Below are positions 14,660 through 23,089 of a stretch of 43,468 bases of DNA, piece by piece. Source of the DNA: CAIZGX01 sp044371675 (GTDB lineage Bacteria; Bacteroidota; Bacteroidia; Flavobacteriales_D; Sanyastnellaceae). The first letter of the stretch is position 1; each line of letters starts with the position of its first letter. The stretch is taken from the NCBI GenBank assembly GCA_044371675.1, contig JBILTF010000007.1, positions 1 to 43,468 of the forward strand, in the 5' to 3' direction. The position numbers and the translations under genes are program-made. The notes beneath the pieces were generated by a model. The model saw nothing but the letters and a program-made list of their open reading frames with translations, made no database searches and had not been told where the DNA came from.

Positions 14660-15124
14660 TTAATTATCTGAAGCATTCCGCTCATACCAATCATCGGCAG
14701 GAAGATTTCTTCCCGAACTTGCTGCTACAGCCAATTCATCGCAAATCTCATTGTATTTATTTCCAGCGTGTCCCTTCACCCAAACGAATTTCACGTTGTG
14801 CTTGGAAGCCACAGCCATGTAGCGTTTCCATAGATCTGGATTCTTAACATTTTTCCATCCGCGCTTTACCCATCCGGCAATCCATTTCTTTTCTACGGAG
14901 TCTACAACATATTTCGAATCGCTGTAAATGGTAACCGGACTGTTATCGAATTTCAATAATTCCAACGCAGCGCAAACGGCCATGAGCTCCATGCGGTTGT
15001 TGGTGGTGAGGCGAAAGCCTTCAGAAATTTCTTTGTGAAATTTCCCTGCCATAAGAACGGCTCCATATCCGCCTGGACCCGGATTGCCTTTCGCAGCGCC
15101 GTCTGTGTAAATCGTAATCTCCAT
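14660..15124 (-). CDS. rnhA: Ribonuclease HI
   Basis: 154 residues, the normal RNase HI length. The four acidic catalytic residues are present: Asp8 (YTDGA), Glu46 (NRMELMA), Asp69 (YSDSK) and Asp129 (CDELA), with His119 in VKGHAGN. It cleaves RNA in RNA-DNA hybrids, removing primers and R-loops. ATG overlaps the udk stop in TAATG, so it is translationally coupled as the last gene of the six-gene operon starting at the phosphopantetheinyl transferase. Confidence 0.97.
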   Translation of the reverse strand: MEITIYTDGAAKGNPGPGGYGAVLMAGKFHKEISEGFRLTTNNRMELMAVCAALELLKFDNSPVTIYSDSKYVVDSVEKKWIAGWVKRGWKNVKNPDLWKRYMAVASKHNVKFVWVKGHAGNKYNEICDELAVAASSGRNLPADDWYERNASDN

Positions 15125-15732
15125 TAGTAGCCGAGGAGTTTTACCAAACGATCAATCTCACTTTCAATGGGCTTGGTGCTGTCAATGATTAAATCGCAGC
15201 GATCGATGAAGGGTTCGAGATATTGAATTTCCGCCGGACGAACATGGTTGTCCCACTGATAACGAACCTCGTGTTCGGGATAACCGCGTTGCCCTAGGTC
15301 TCGACTGATGCGTCTTTCCAAACGCAAATCAACGGGAGCATCGAGGTAAATTTTATGATGAAGTATTTCGAAAATTTCGCTGTAATGAAAAACAAACAAT
15401 CCCTCCATCACAACAATAGGTGCAGGCTGAATGATCATCTTCTGTGGCTCCCAGGCTGGATTGTTGAAGTTGTATTCCAAAAACTCAATTGCATTTCCAT
15501 TCAACAATTGATTCATGTCGTGCACGAGCCTTTCTTTTTCAATTCCTGTTGGAAGGTCATAATTTATCCAGCCGTTCTCATCTCTGTGCTGCTCTATTTG
15601 AGGCTTGTAGTAGTTGTCCTGAGAGACAAGGGCGAGGTGTTCAGCGGGAATTCGCTCCTTCAATCCACTTAAAAAAGTAGTCTTGCCCGATCCGCTTCCA
15701 CCCGAAATTCCTATGATTTTTACTTGACTCAT
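15124..15732 (-). CDS. udk: Uridine kinase
   Basis: 202 residues with Walker A GGSGSGKT (11-18), SQDNYY and the DLPTG segment typical of uridine/cytidine kinases, plus RRISRDLGQRG in the lid region. It phosphorylates uridine and cytidine for pyrimidine salvage. The start overlaps the VWA gene stop in ATGA and the stop overlaps rnhA. The phosphoribulokinase/uridine kinase family is certain; exact nucleoside preference is inferred. Confidence 0.94.
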   Translation of the reverse strand: MSQVKIIGISGGSGSGKTTFLSGLKERIPAEHLALVSQDNYYKPQIEQHRDENGWINYDLPTGIEKERLVHDMNQLLNGNAIEFLEYNFNNPAWEPQKMIIQPAPIVVMEGLFVFHYSEIFEILHHKIYLDAPVDLRLERRISRDLGQRGYPEHEVRYQWDNHVRPAEIQYLEPFIDRCDLIIDSTKPIESEIDRLVKLLGY

Positions 15733-17057
15733 TTTTTCGATTGCTGCTTTATTAGTTCGAAAATTTTCGATTGTGCATCTTCTGCATTTTCAATGCAGAG
15801 AAAAGAGCCTTCTCCAAATTGAGAAATCTTCTCTAAATTTTCTTTCGCGAATTTACTTCCTTTCACCACAATTACTGTCGTGTGTATTTTACGTTTATTC
15901 GCAAGTCGAACCAATTTCTCAATTTGCTTTTCATCTTCGGGTTTGAAGGCGCCGTCTGTTATAACATATAGCTGATTGTTTCCCGCTTCAATTTTCGATT
16001 TGCGCAACATGCGGAAGGCGGCATTGAATCCCGCTGTCCCGCTGGTCTGTCCGTTCGGCTTCTTTCCTTCTAGTAACAAACCAAGATCACTTACTTCATT
16101 TCCGTTTGTTGTATTCAAAAGCACTTTTGCTTTTTCGGAATACGTGATAACAGACAATTGATCTGTTGCACGCATAAATCCAGATAAAGATGAAAGTGCT
16201 TGTTTTGTTATTGGCCATTTTTCTCCTTGCGCCATAGACCCTGAAATGTCTATCAAAAAAGATATGTTATTCGGAACATATTCTTTTTCGTCGAACGTTT
16301 TATTCGGAATGGGTTCCTTAACAACTGCGGAAGGAAGGGAATCAATTGGAACAGTTACTACGGGTGGAAGAGGAGTTTCTTTTTTTTCTAATTCGAAAAC
16401 AAATCGGTGGTTGTGAAGATTCACTTGCGTAGTGATTGATTTTCCAGCGTAACCTTCTTTTCCTGCATAAAGGGTGTAATAGCCAATGGGAATTTCAGCA
16501 TTCACTTCGCCGTCTTTGTTTGTTTTTTTTGTGAGTTGAAGAATGCGTTCTTCAAGTACTTCAACATCTGCATCTCGAATGGGTTTTTTAGTGGATTTGT
16601 CAAGGACCAAAACATCGAGTGAAAATTCACCGCAGCATTGTGTAGGTTTTTCGTTGAAGTGCGGACAAGGAAGGTCTTCTGTTAAGTTCACGTAGGCAAC
16701 TTCAGCGCTAATTGTAAGCGAAGTTGAAACGCTTTGTGAAGCGAAATAGACTGGAACAACTTCTTTGAATTTTCCTGTTTTTCTCGGATTGAATTTTATT
16801 CGAATCACCAAACTGTCTCCAGGCTGCAAGTCTTTTGTAGAGTACAACACTTGAAAGTTCGGAGAGAAGTCGGCGCGAAGTAGATGGTCTGTTTTCGTTC
16901 CTTCATTCCAAACAACAATATCTGTAACGCGCTCGGTGTATTTCGTGAATACGCCGTAGTTCACGCTCTGCTCACTCCAACGCAATTGCGCACTCGCTTC
17001 GAAGCAAAGGAATGTTGCAAGAATAAAAATTAATTTATTTATGTTGAAGTAATGCAT
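15729..17057 (-). CDS. Exported von Willebrand factor A protein with Ig-like and carboxypeptidase-regulatory-like domains
   Basis: 442 residues. Signal peptide 1-24 (ending EASA before Gln). Residues 25-125 resemble a DUF1573/ASH-type Ig-like domain (GDSLVIRIKFNPRKTG). Residues 145-225 look like a carboxypeptidase regulatory-like fold with DADVEV and DGEVNAEIPIGYYTLYAGKEGY. A proline-rich linker leads to a VWA domain from about 262, with MIDAS residues Asp270-Ile-Ser272-Gly-Ser274 and TDGAF later. Probably a periplasmic or outer-membrane metal-dependent binding protein. It overlaps GH3 by 23 bases and udk by 4. The ligand is unknown. Confidence 0.85.
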   Translation of the reverse strand: MHYFNINKLIFILATFLCFEASAQLRWSEQSVNYGVFTKYTERVTDIVVWNEGTKTDHLLRADFSPNFQVLYSTKDLQPGDSLVIRIKFNPRKTGKFKEVVPVYFASQSVSTSLTISAEVAYVNLTEDLPCPHFNEKPTQCCGEFSLDVLVLDKSTKKPIRDADVEVLEERILQLTKKTNKDGEVNAEIPIGYYTLYAGKEGYAGKSITTQVNLHNHRFVFELEKKETPLPPVVTVPIDSLPSAVVKEPIPNKTFDEKEYVPNNISFLIDISGSMAQGEKWPITKQALSSLSGFMRATDQLSVITYSEKAKVLLNTTNGNEVSDLGLLLEGKKPNGQTSGTAGFNAAFRMLRKSKIEAGNNQLYVITDGAFKPEDEKQIEKLVRLANKRKIHTTVIVVKGSKFAKENLEKISQFGEGSFLCIENAEDAQSKIFELIKQQSKK

Positions 17058-18531
17058 CGGCCAATTTTCGATCGTTCGCGAGTCGTGGAATTTTATTCTG
17101 ACCTCCTAGTTTTCCTTCCGATTTCATGTAAGCATTGAATGCTCCGTTTTTCACGGGAGTGATTTTCAGCTTTTGTAAAACGCTTCCCACAATAAGGTCT
17201 TTGTAGTAAACATTTTGTTCTTGCATTTTATTGTCTAGCAATTCTTGAAGTGCACTCAATTCAGGAATCTCTCCGATGAACTCGATGATCCATTCGTGAT
17301 AGGGAAGTCCTTCTGTAGGTTGAACCTGCGGTGCGACATGAAACTCATTCACCGAGAAGTTCAGTTGTGTGAGCGCATGTGTCATGGCGCGATCAACTTC
17401 TTCACCAATGACATGTTCGCCAAAGGCACTGGTGAAATGCTTAATTCTTCCAGTGACTAAAATTCGATACGGATTGAGCGAAACAAACTTCACGGTGTCT
17501 CCTATGCTATAGGCCCAAAGGCCAGCGTTGTTGCTAAGGATGAGTGCGTAATTCACACCCAATTCAACTTCGTGCAAAGCGTAACGTTTTGGATTCTCCG
17601 AAAAGTATTCTTCTGCTTTGATGAATTCGAAATAGATGCCGCTGTTGATGTTTAATCGAAGTCCTTCGGCCTCTTGACTGTCTTGATAGGCAAGGAATCC
17701 TTCGCTTGCCGGATATAATTCTATGGTTGGAATTTCTTCTCCAATGAGTTCAGCAAATCGCGATTTATATGGAGCGAAATTCACTCCGCCGAAAACGAAT
17801 AATTCGAAATTCGGAAAAATTTCATGGATGGTTTGCTTGCCTGTTTTTTCAAGCAACAATTCGAAATACATCTGCACCCAACTTGGAATTCCAGAGATGA
17901 GACGCATGTCTTGCTTGCAGGTCTCTTCAACAATTCTATTGATTTTCGTTTCCCAATCTTCTATGCAATTCGTAGCATACGAAGGCATGCGATTCTTTTG
18001 CAAATAGGCAGGGACGTGATTGGCCACAATGCCTGATAGTCTTCCGTAAGGAATACCCGAATCGAGTCTGCTTAATTCAGGACTTCCTTGAAGGAAAATC
18101 ATTTTTCCATCTACAAATTTCGATTGACCTGTTTCACCAATGTAGTTCAACAGCGCATTGCGCGCGGAACCAATGTGGTTCGGCAATGAAGCTTGTGTAA
18201 GCGGAATGAATTTCGTTCCACTGGTTGTGCCTGAAGTCTTGCAGAAATATTTCGGTATGCCCGGCCACAAAACTGAAAGCTCTCCAGCCTTTGCGCGTTC
18301 CATATACGGAACCAACTCTTCGTAGTCGCGCACAGGAACCGCTTCGGTCCATTCACTGTGAGTCGAAATGGATTTGAAATTATGATCCGCTCCGAACGCT
18401 GTATTGCTAGCGTTATGCAAAAGATTTTTCAGTACTTCGTTTTGAAAAGCCTGTGCATGCTCGTTTTCATTCAACAGCGATTTACGAATGCGTTTTCCGA
18501 GCCAGAGGCTGGCGCTTGACTTGATAGACAT
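17035..18531 (-). CDS. GH3-family acyl-adenylate amido synthetase-like protein
   Basis: 498 residues of the GH3 auxin-responsive promoter family, an adenylating-enzyme branch that in plants conjugates amino acids to acyl acids. The three ATP motifs are visible: SGTTSGTKFIPLT (about 120-132), ELYPASEGF in the middle and WAYSIGDTVKF before the C-terminal domain. Bacteroidota carry GH3 homologues of unproven function. Here it sits 3 bases after a T9SS protein and overlaps a VWA protein, with a phosphopantetheinyl transferase two genes upstream. Acyl activation is likely; the acid and the acceptor are not known. Confidence 0.88.
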   Translation of the reverse strand: MSIKSSASLWLGKRIRKSLLNENEHAQAFQNEVLKNLLHNASNTAFGADHNFKSISTHSEWTEAVPVRDYEELVPYMERAKAGELSVLWPGIPKYFCKTSGTTSGTKFIPLTQASLPNHIGSARNALLNYIGETGQSKFVDGKMIFLQGSPELSRLDSGIPYGRLSGIVANHVPAYLQKNRMPSYATNCIEDWETKINRIVEETCKQDMRLISGIPSWVQMYFELLLEKTGKQTIHEIFPNFELFVFGGVNFAPYKSRFAELIGEEIPTIELYPASEGFLAYQDSQEAEGLRLNINSGIYFEFIKAEEYFSENPKRYALHEVELGVNYALILSNNAGLWAYSIGDTVKFVSLNPYRILVTGRIKHFTSAFGEHVIGEEVDRAMTHALTQLNFSVNEFHVAPQVQPTEGLPYHEWIIEFIGEIPELSALQELLDNKMQEQNVYYKDLIVGSVLQKLKITPVKNGAFNAYMKSEGKLGGQNKIPRLANDRKLADALLQHK

Positions 18532-18534
18532 ACG

Positions 18535-20394
18535 TTATTGCTTGACGAAAATTTGGGTAGAAGTGCGATTCGCTTGATTCACGCGAATCGTATAAATCCC
18601 CGAAGAAAATTCTGAAATGTTCATTTCAATTTTTGAGGCTTCGGTATTGCTTTGTTGCAAGTGAATACGTCTGCCTGTTCCGTCGAATACCTCTATTGTA
18701 GCCGATTCTTTTTCATTCAAAAGAATGGAAAGAGATTCGGTTGCTGGATTCGGGAAAATTTGAAACGTCTGACCGAATGATTGTTCGGTTATGTTTGAAA
18801 CTGGACCGAAATTCATGCGAATCATCGGTGTTCTTGTGAGGTAGAATAAATCTGTGTTTGAATTGTTGAATCGAACCCAAGCACTCAAGTCTTCCGACTT
18901 GCCAGACAATCCTATAACTGTTTGAAACGCGCTGTTCGTTGAGCCTACAGCCACGAGATACAGTCCTTGTGATAGGTTAACGGGCGTGTCGAAGGAGAGA
19001 ACTTTCATGCTGGCACCGCCAAAAGGATTTATGTCTGCTTCTGTAATTTCAAAGTCTTGTGTTGATGCAATAGCACCGCCAATTCCTGCTGATAGAGAGA
19101 ATGAAAAAACTGTCGCGTAGACTGTGGAAGGTAGCGTCGTTCCTTCACCAATCGCAACGCTCACGCTATGCAGTTGCTGCCCGGATGGAAGTAAATACAC
19201 CGTGCCCATTTCGAATGGAGCATCTGCGTATATTTCAGACGGAAGGAACATGGATCCTAAATTGTTTTCGTCACGAGCGTAAGTCACAGGAGTTACATCG
19301 AACTGAAGCCATTCGATTTGATTGAAAATATTCTCGTCAGTTTCTGTTTGAAGACTGTTGAAATAGGCGCTATAGTGCGAAACCGTAGGGTCAATTTGAA
19401 ATTCTCCTGCAACAAGAACGGAGTCTGCACCCGGAGCTAAATCGGTTAGAATTGGCGAATTGCTTTCGAAGATCAATGCGCCGGAATTATCATTGATCAG
19501 GCGAGCGTTCAATTCCACGTTGGTCTGAATATTCGTACCTAAATTGAACACGTTGCTTTCCAAATGCACGAGTGGGGCAAATGCACTGGGGTATTGCGTG
19601 TATTCCATCATTTCGAATCCGGTAGTGTGGTCGGGATTGTTTAAATCAAAATCGCCATAAGATGAATTTTCAATAATCAGATCGTTTGCAAACCCTTGCA
19701 GAATGAGAACGTCATCCATTTGCCAGAAGTAGTAAAGTCCGTCGTAGACAAATCGCAATTTCACATTGCTTTGATTTCCGGCAGTCGCGGGTAGGGGCAT
19801 GCGAACTTTTTGCGTATTTTGAGTGGTGATTCCTTGCTCCAGAACGTTGGCGTAAAGAACTTCCCAGGGTCCGTTCGCTATGGAAATTTCAACGCGTGTA
19901 TTTCCTAAATAATAGCGTATGTATTGTTCGAATTCCAATACGGCATTTGGAAATCCGGTTAGGTCAATGGAAGGGGTGGTTAAGTATGTGAGATGCGGAC
20001 CCGGTGCCTGTCCTGTTCCGAAATTATCGACAGTACATGGATTCAAATTGTTGTCCCAATAATTCGAATCGAAAATCACAAATCCGTTCGAAGCTGTGCT
20101 ACTCGTGATAGCTTCACCCACATTTCCATTGGGAAGACACGAACCTCTTGAACCTACCAATTGGTTGGGGTTAGTTGAAGGACCGCGGTATTCCCAAACT
20201 GCAAGTGAAGGGGCTCCGGAATTGTTCCATGTTGTAGGAATGCCGTTGGCGAAGTCTTCCGACCAAATCACGGTCTCTCTATCTGAAGTGTTTGAAGCGT
20301 TGCGCGCATGAATGTATGTTCCTGGAGCCGACAGGAATTGTCCTTCAACATAAATAGAAAAAAGAAACAGAGTAAAGGTTAAAAAGCTTCTCAT
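18535..20394 (-). CDS. Large secreted protein with jelly-roll domain and T9SS type A sorting domain
   Basis: 619 residues from ATG 20394, which starts a signal peptide (MRSFLTFTLFLFSIYVEG before Gln); longer readings overlap the upstream gene and start with TTG. Residues 45-230 look like a MAM or choice-of-anchor J-like beta-sandwich (WSEDFANGIPTTW, WQMDDVLI). A second beta-rich region follows. The last 80 residues form the type A sorting domain (FQIFPNPATESLSI ... SSGIYTIRVN). Likely a type IX-exported surface adhesin or enzyme partner; no catalytic motif recognised. The start lies one base past the phosphopantetheinyl transferase stop, which is strong evidence for coupling. Confidence 0.88.
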   Translation of the reverse strand: MRSFLTFTLFLFSIYVEGQFLSAPGTYIHARNASNTSDRETVIWSEDFANGIPTTWNNSGAPSLAVWEYRGPSTNPNQLVGSRGSCLPNGNVGEAITSSTASNGFVIFDSNYWDNNLNPCTVDNFGTGQAPGPHLTYLTTPSIDLTGFPNAVLEFEQYIRYYLGNTRVEISIANGPWEVLYANVLEQGITTQNTQKVRMPLPATAGNQSNVKLRFVYDGLYYFWQMDDVLILQGFANDLIIENSSYGDFDLNNPDHTTGFEMMEYTQYPSAFAPLVHLESNVFNLGTNIQTNVELNARLINDNSGALIFESNSPILTDLAPGADSVLVAGEFQIDPTVSHYSAYFNSLQTETDENIFNQIEWLQFDVTPVTYARDENNLGSMFLPSEIYADAPFEMGTVYLLPSGQQLHSVSVAIGEGTTLPSTVYATVFSFSLSAGIGGAIASTQDFEITEADINPFGGASMKVLSFDTPVNLSQGLYLVAVGSTNSAFQTVIGLSGKSEDLSAWVRFNNSNTDLFYLTRTPMIRMNFGPVSNITEQSFGQTFQIFPNPATESLSILLNEKESATIEVFDGTGRRIHLQQSNTEASKIEMNISEFSSGIYTIRVNQANRTSTQIFVKQ

Positions 20395-20395
20395 G

Positions 20396-20983
20396 TTATA
20401 GCGTGTATACAACAAAGGTATTGTTAAGGTTCATGAGCTTCAAGGTGAAAATTCGTGAGCCATGAACACCGTTATAGTTAGCAAGTATTTCCTCAGAATC
20501 CCAATCGATAGCGGTCACGGTTATGCTTTCTGCGAAAGGAACACCTGTTCCAAAGAACTTGAAGATGGCTTCTTTGGTGCACCAGATAGCGGTTATCTCT
20601 TCTGTTGAATGAAATTGAGCGAGTTCTGTTGTGTTGCAGAATTTGCTCGCAATACGATGGACGCGTTCTTCTGCAGTTTGAATATCGAGTCCAACCTCAC
20701 TTTCTTGAATAATAAGCCCCACAAAGTTTTTATCGTGAGAGATACTCATGAATTTTCCGTCGTTAAGAAACGGTTTTCCAAACTCGTTGTACTGAATTTG
20801 GTCGTCCATTTGTATTCCCTTCAACAATAAAAATATAGCGAAACGCTCGATATCTCTAAGGTTGGGAGGGTTGTTCTTGAAAGAGTAGGCGTTTGATTCT
20901 GCCAAATTTATCCACGACTCAGTACTCTCTGTTAAATTCCAGAGGTGCAAGTCTTTGTGAATGTTGTGGGGCCAAAGAGGCAT
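20396..20983 (-). CDS. 4'-phosphopantetheinyl transferase superfamily protein
   Basis: 195 residues from ATG 20983; upstream codons fall in the divergent promoter region of ahcY. The C-terminal ACPS-type domain has VGLD with Mg-binding Asp100 and IWCTKEAIFK with Glu138 and the Lys that completes the W-x-x-K-E-A-x-x-K signature. SISHD at 80-84 is also typical. It transfers phosphopantetheine from CoA to carrier proteins, activating them. No carrier protein or synthase gene is nearby, so it may be the general Sfp/AcpS-type enzyme of the cell. First gene of the six-gene operon. Confidence 0.87.
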   Translation of the reverse strand: MPLWPHNIHKDLHLWNLTESTESWINLAESNAYSFKNNPPNLRDIERFAIFLLLKGIQMDDQIQYNEFGKPFLNDGKFMSISHDKNFVGLIIQESEVGLDIQTAEERVHRIASKFCNTTELAQFHSTEEITAIWCTKEAIFKFFGTGVPFAESITVTAIDWDSEEILANYNGVHGSRIFTLKLMNLNNTFVVYTL

Positions 20984-20996
20984 GATTTTTTTTTTG

Positions 20997-21004
20997 CTAA
21001 TGTA
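20997..21004 (-). promoter_or_regulatory. Weak promoter -7 box TACATTAG (phosphopantetheinyl transferase operon)
   Basis: Minus-strand TACATTAG is one base off TAnnTTTG and ends 13 nt before ATG 20983. It is the best candidate in the 76-base divergent gap shared with ahcY. Confidence 0.3.
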
Positions 21005-21032
21005 TTCAACCTTTTGTTTAATGTTCTGTTTA

Positions 21033-21040
21033 TACCTTTG
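21033..21040 (+). promoter_or_regulatory. Promoter -7 box TACCTTTG (ahcY)
   Basis: TACCTTTG, full TAnnTTTG match, 19 nt before ATG 21060. A CTTTTG at 21011-21016 stands at roughly the -33 distance expected for the Bacteroidota upstream element. Confidence 0.6.
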
Positions 21041-21059
21041 CAAACTAATAATTGAAAAA

Positions 21060-22376
21060 ATGAGCCAAACACTCACCAGCACAATGAACTACAAAGTAAA
21101 AGATATGTCTCTCGCAGAGTGGGGACGTAAAGAAATTTTATTGGCGGAAGCAGAGATGCCAGGATTGATGTCCTTGCGTGCTGAATTCGGAGCCAGCAAA
21201 CCACTTCAAGGCGCTCGCGTTGCGGGATGTCTGCACATGACTATTCAAACAGCAGTTTTAATTGAAACGCTTATTGAATTGGGAGCTCAAGTTTCTTGGA
21301 GCTCATGTAATATCTTCTCAACGCAAGATCATGCTGCTGCTGCAATTGCTGCTGCGGGTATCCCTGTTTTCGCATGGAAGGGAATGAACGAAGAAGAATT
21401 CGACTGGTGTATTGAACAAACGCTTCACGCTTTCGAAGGCGGAGAGCCATTGAATATGATTTTAGATGACGGTGGTGATTTGACTAACATGGTGTTCGAT
21501 CGCTTCCCAGAATTAGCTGCAGGCATTCGCGGTATCTCTGAAGAGACCACAACAGGAGTTCTTCGTTTGTACGAGCGTGAGAAAAACGGAACCCTTGTTC
21601 TTCCAGCAATTAACATCAACGACTCTGTTACGAAGAGTAAATTCGATAACAAGTACGGATGTCGTGAGTCTTTGGTAGATGCAATTCGCAGAGCTACTGA
21701 CTTAATGATGGCCGGTAAAGTAGCTGTTGTAGCTGGATACGGCGATGTTGGAAAAGGATCTGCTGATTCTTTGAGTAACGCAGGTGTTCGTGTAATCGTA
21801 ACTGAAATTGATCCGATTTGTGCGCTTCAAGCGGCAATGGAGGGATATGAAGTTAAACGCATGGATACCGCAATTGCTGAAGCAGACATCATTGTTACAG
21901 CTACCGGTAACCATCAAATTATAGTTGGAAAGCATTTCATGGCTATGAAGCACAATGCAGTGGTTTGTAATATTGGACACTTCGACAATGAAATTGATAT
22001 GGCTTGGTTGAACAGCAACTACGGTGCATCGAAAGACACCATTAAGCCGCAAGTAGACAAGTATACCTTGGAAGGAAAAGACATTATTGTTTTAGCTGAA
22101 GGCCGCTTGGTGAACTTAGGTTGTGCAACTGGACACCCTTCGTTTGTAATGAGTGCTTCATTTACCAACCAAGTTTTGGCGCAGTTGGAATTGTGGATGC
22201 ACCGTGAGAATTATGAAAATAAAGTATATGTTCTACCTAAGAACCTTGATGAGAAAGTGGCTATGTTGCACTTGGCTAAGATTGGTGTTGAGTTAGAATC
22301 ATTGTCTCAAAGTCAAGCAGACTACATTGGAGTTCCAGTTGCTGGACCTTTCAAAAACGATGCTTATAGATATTGA
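21060..22376 (+). CDS. ahcY: Adenosylhomocysteinase
   Basis: 438 residues from ATG 21060, matching the family length; the frame upstream covers the promoter. It hydrolyses S-adenosylhomocysteine to adenosine and homocysteine, closing the methyl cycle. Visible: His59, SEETTTG (160-166), NDSVTKSKFDN with Lys194, Asp198-region residues and Cys201, and the NAD-binding GYGDVGKG (226-233). The C-terminal HPSFVMS and KNDAYRY tail residues that close the NAD site of the neighbouring subunit are intact. Followed by a strong terminator. Confidence 0.98.
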   Translation: MSQTLTSTMNYKVKDMSLAEWGRKEILLAEAEMPGLMSLRAEFGASKPLQGARVAGCLHMTIQTAVLIETLIELGAQVSWSSCNIFSTQDHAAAAIAAAGIPVFAWKGMNEEEFDWCIEQTLHAFEGGEPLNMILDDGGDLTNMVFDRFPELAAGIRGISEETTTGVLRLYEREKNGTLVLPAININDSVTKSKFDNKYGCRESLVDAIRRATDLMMAGKVAVVAGYGDVGKGSADSLSNAGVRVIVTEIDPICALQAAMEGYEVKRMDTAIAEADIIVTATGNHQIIVGKHFMAMKHNAVVCNIGHFDNEIDMAWLNSNYGASKDTIKPQVDKYTLEGKDIIVLAEGRLVNLGCATGHPSFVMSASFTNQVLAQLELWMHRENYENKVYVLPKNLDEKVAMLHLAKIGVELESLSQSQADYIGVPVAGPFKNDAYRY

Positions 22377-22397
22377 TATATTATGAAAGTAATAAAG

Positions 22398-22429
22398 AGA
22401 GGGTTGTCGAAAGACAACCCTTTTCTTTT
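22398..22429 (+). terminator. Terminator of ahcY
   Basis: Perfect 8-bp stem GGGTTGTC / GACAACCC with a GAAA tetraloop, followed by TTTTCTTTT. It lies 24 bases past the ahcY stop. Confidence 0.93.
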
Positions 22430-22446
22430 GTTTTATGTTGAAGGGA

Positions 22447-22475
22447 AGGTTTAAATTCGAATTCTAAATAAACCT
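22447..22475 (+). promoter_or_regulatory. Promoter box inside inverted repeat (YqaE-like lipoprotein)
   Basis: TAAATTCG at 22452-22459 fits the TAnnTTcG variant, 21 nt before ATG 22481. It is enclosed by the 7-bp inverted repeat AGGTTTA (22447-22453) / TAAACCT (22469-22475), a layout that would suit an operator. The operator role is inference. Confidence 0.45.
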
Positions 22476-22480
22476 GTAGC

Positions 22481-23065
22481 ATGAATAAAAATTGGATTCT
22501 TCTTTTGTTCGTAACCATTGCCTTGGTTTCTTGTTCGGTGGAAAAACGCGTTTACCAACCGGGGTATCATATTGAGTGGAATCATGTCGCTTCGCGAGAT
22601 GCAGCACAAGATGCAGCACAAGATGCTACGCAAGATATAGCGCAAGATGCTGCGCAAGATGCTGCGCAAGATGTTGCACAAGATGCTACGCAAGATGTTG
22701 CACAAGATGCTTCACAAGATATTTCTCAAGATGCTCCGCAAAATATTGCGCGCGATGTTTCTAGATCAGAGAAAATACACGAGGTCATTAAGTCTTTATC
22801 TCCTGTTCAGTCAACAAATATTCTAGCTGAAACTAAATTTGTGCAGTCCATTGATGCCGATTTAGAGTTTGTGCTTTACATTATTTTGTCTCTATTCCTG
22901 CCGGCCTTAACTGTTTTCTTGATGGAAGGATTTAGTAAAAACTTTTGGATTGCTTTGTTGCTGATGATACTGGCGTTTGCACTACCAGTCCCACTTTTCT
23001 TGCAATTATTGATTGAAGGTCTTGCAATAGTTCTTGCAATAGCTGTAGTGCTTCACTACTTGTGA
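22481..23065 (+). CDS. YqaE/Pmp3-type membrane lipoprotein with DxxQ repeats
   Basis: 194 residues. A lipoprotein signal ends at Cys18 (ALVSC), followed by VEKRVYQPGYHIEW, a segment I recognise from Bacteroidota Pmp3-like lipoproteins. Residues 40-95 are a tandem tetrapeptide repeat, D-[AVI]-[AST]-Q twelve times and two decayed copies (NIAR, DVSR). The C-terminal third (128-194) is a Pmp3/YqaE-like membrane part with LSLFLPALTVFLMEG, close to the Pmp3 signature, then a second long hydrophobic stretch. Pmp3 proteins are small stress-linked membrane proteins that influence membrane potential in yeast; the role here is unknown. The repeat is the unusual feature and its length may vary between strains. 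Confidence 0.82.
   Translation: MNKNWILLLFVTIALVSCSVEKRVYQPGYHIEWNHVASRDAAQDAAQDATQDIAQDAAQDAAQDVAQDATQDVAQDASQDISQDAPQNIARDVSRSEKIHEVIKSLSPVQSTNILAETKFVQSIDADLEFVLYIILSLFLPALTVFLMEGFSKNFWIALLLMILAFALPVPLFLQLLIEGLAIVLAIAVVLHYL
22598..22765 (+). repeat. 12-bp coding minisatellite (GATGCTGCGCAA-type)
   Basis: Fourteen in-frame 12-bp units, each encoding D-x-x-Q or a decayed form (last two NIAR and DVSR). Synonymous and non-synonymous differences between units (gca/gct, aca/acg/gca) show the array is old enough to have diverged. Copy-number change keeps the frame because the unit is a multiple of 3. Confidence 0.92.
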
Positions 23066-23089
23066 AGATTTCAGTTGAGTAGAAAAAAA

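Noticed and set aside
22451..22764. Cys/Arg-rich repetitive frames on both strands over the 12-bp minisatellite
   Set aside because: They arise because a 12-bp repeat stays open in several frames. The DxxQ frame alone has a lipoprotein signal and a membrane domain.
22598..22765. Possible CRISPR array
   Set aside because: Units are 12 bp, contiguous and coding, without spacers.
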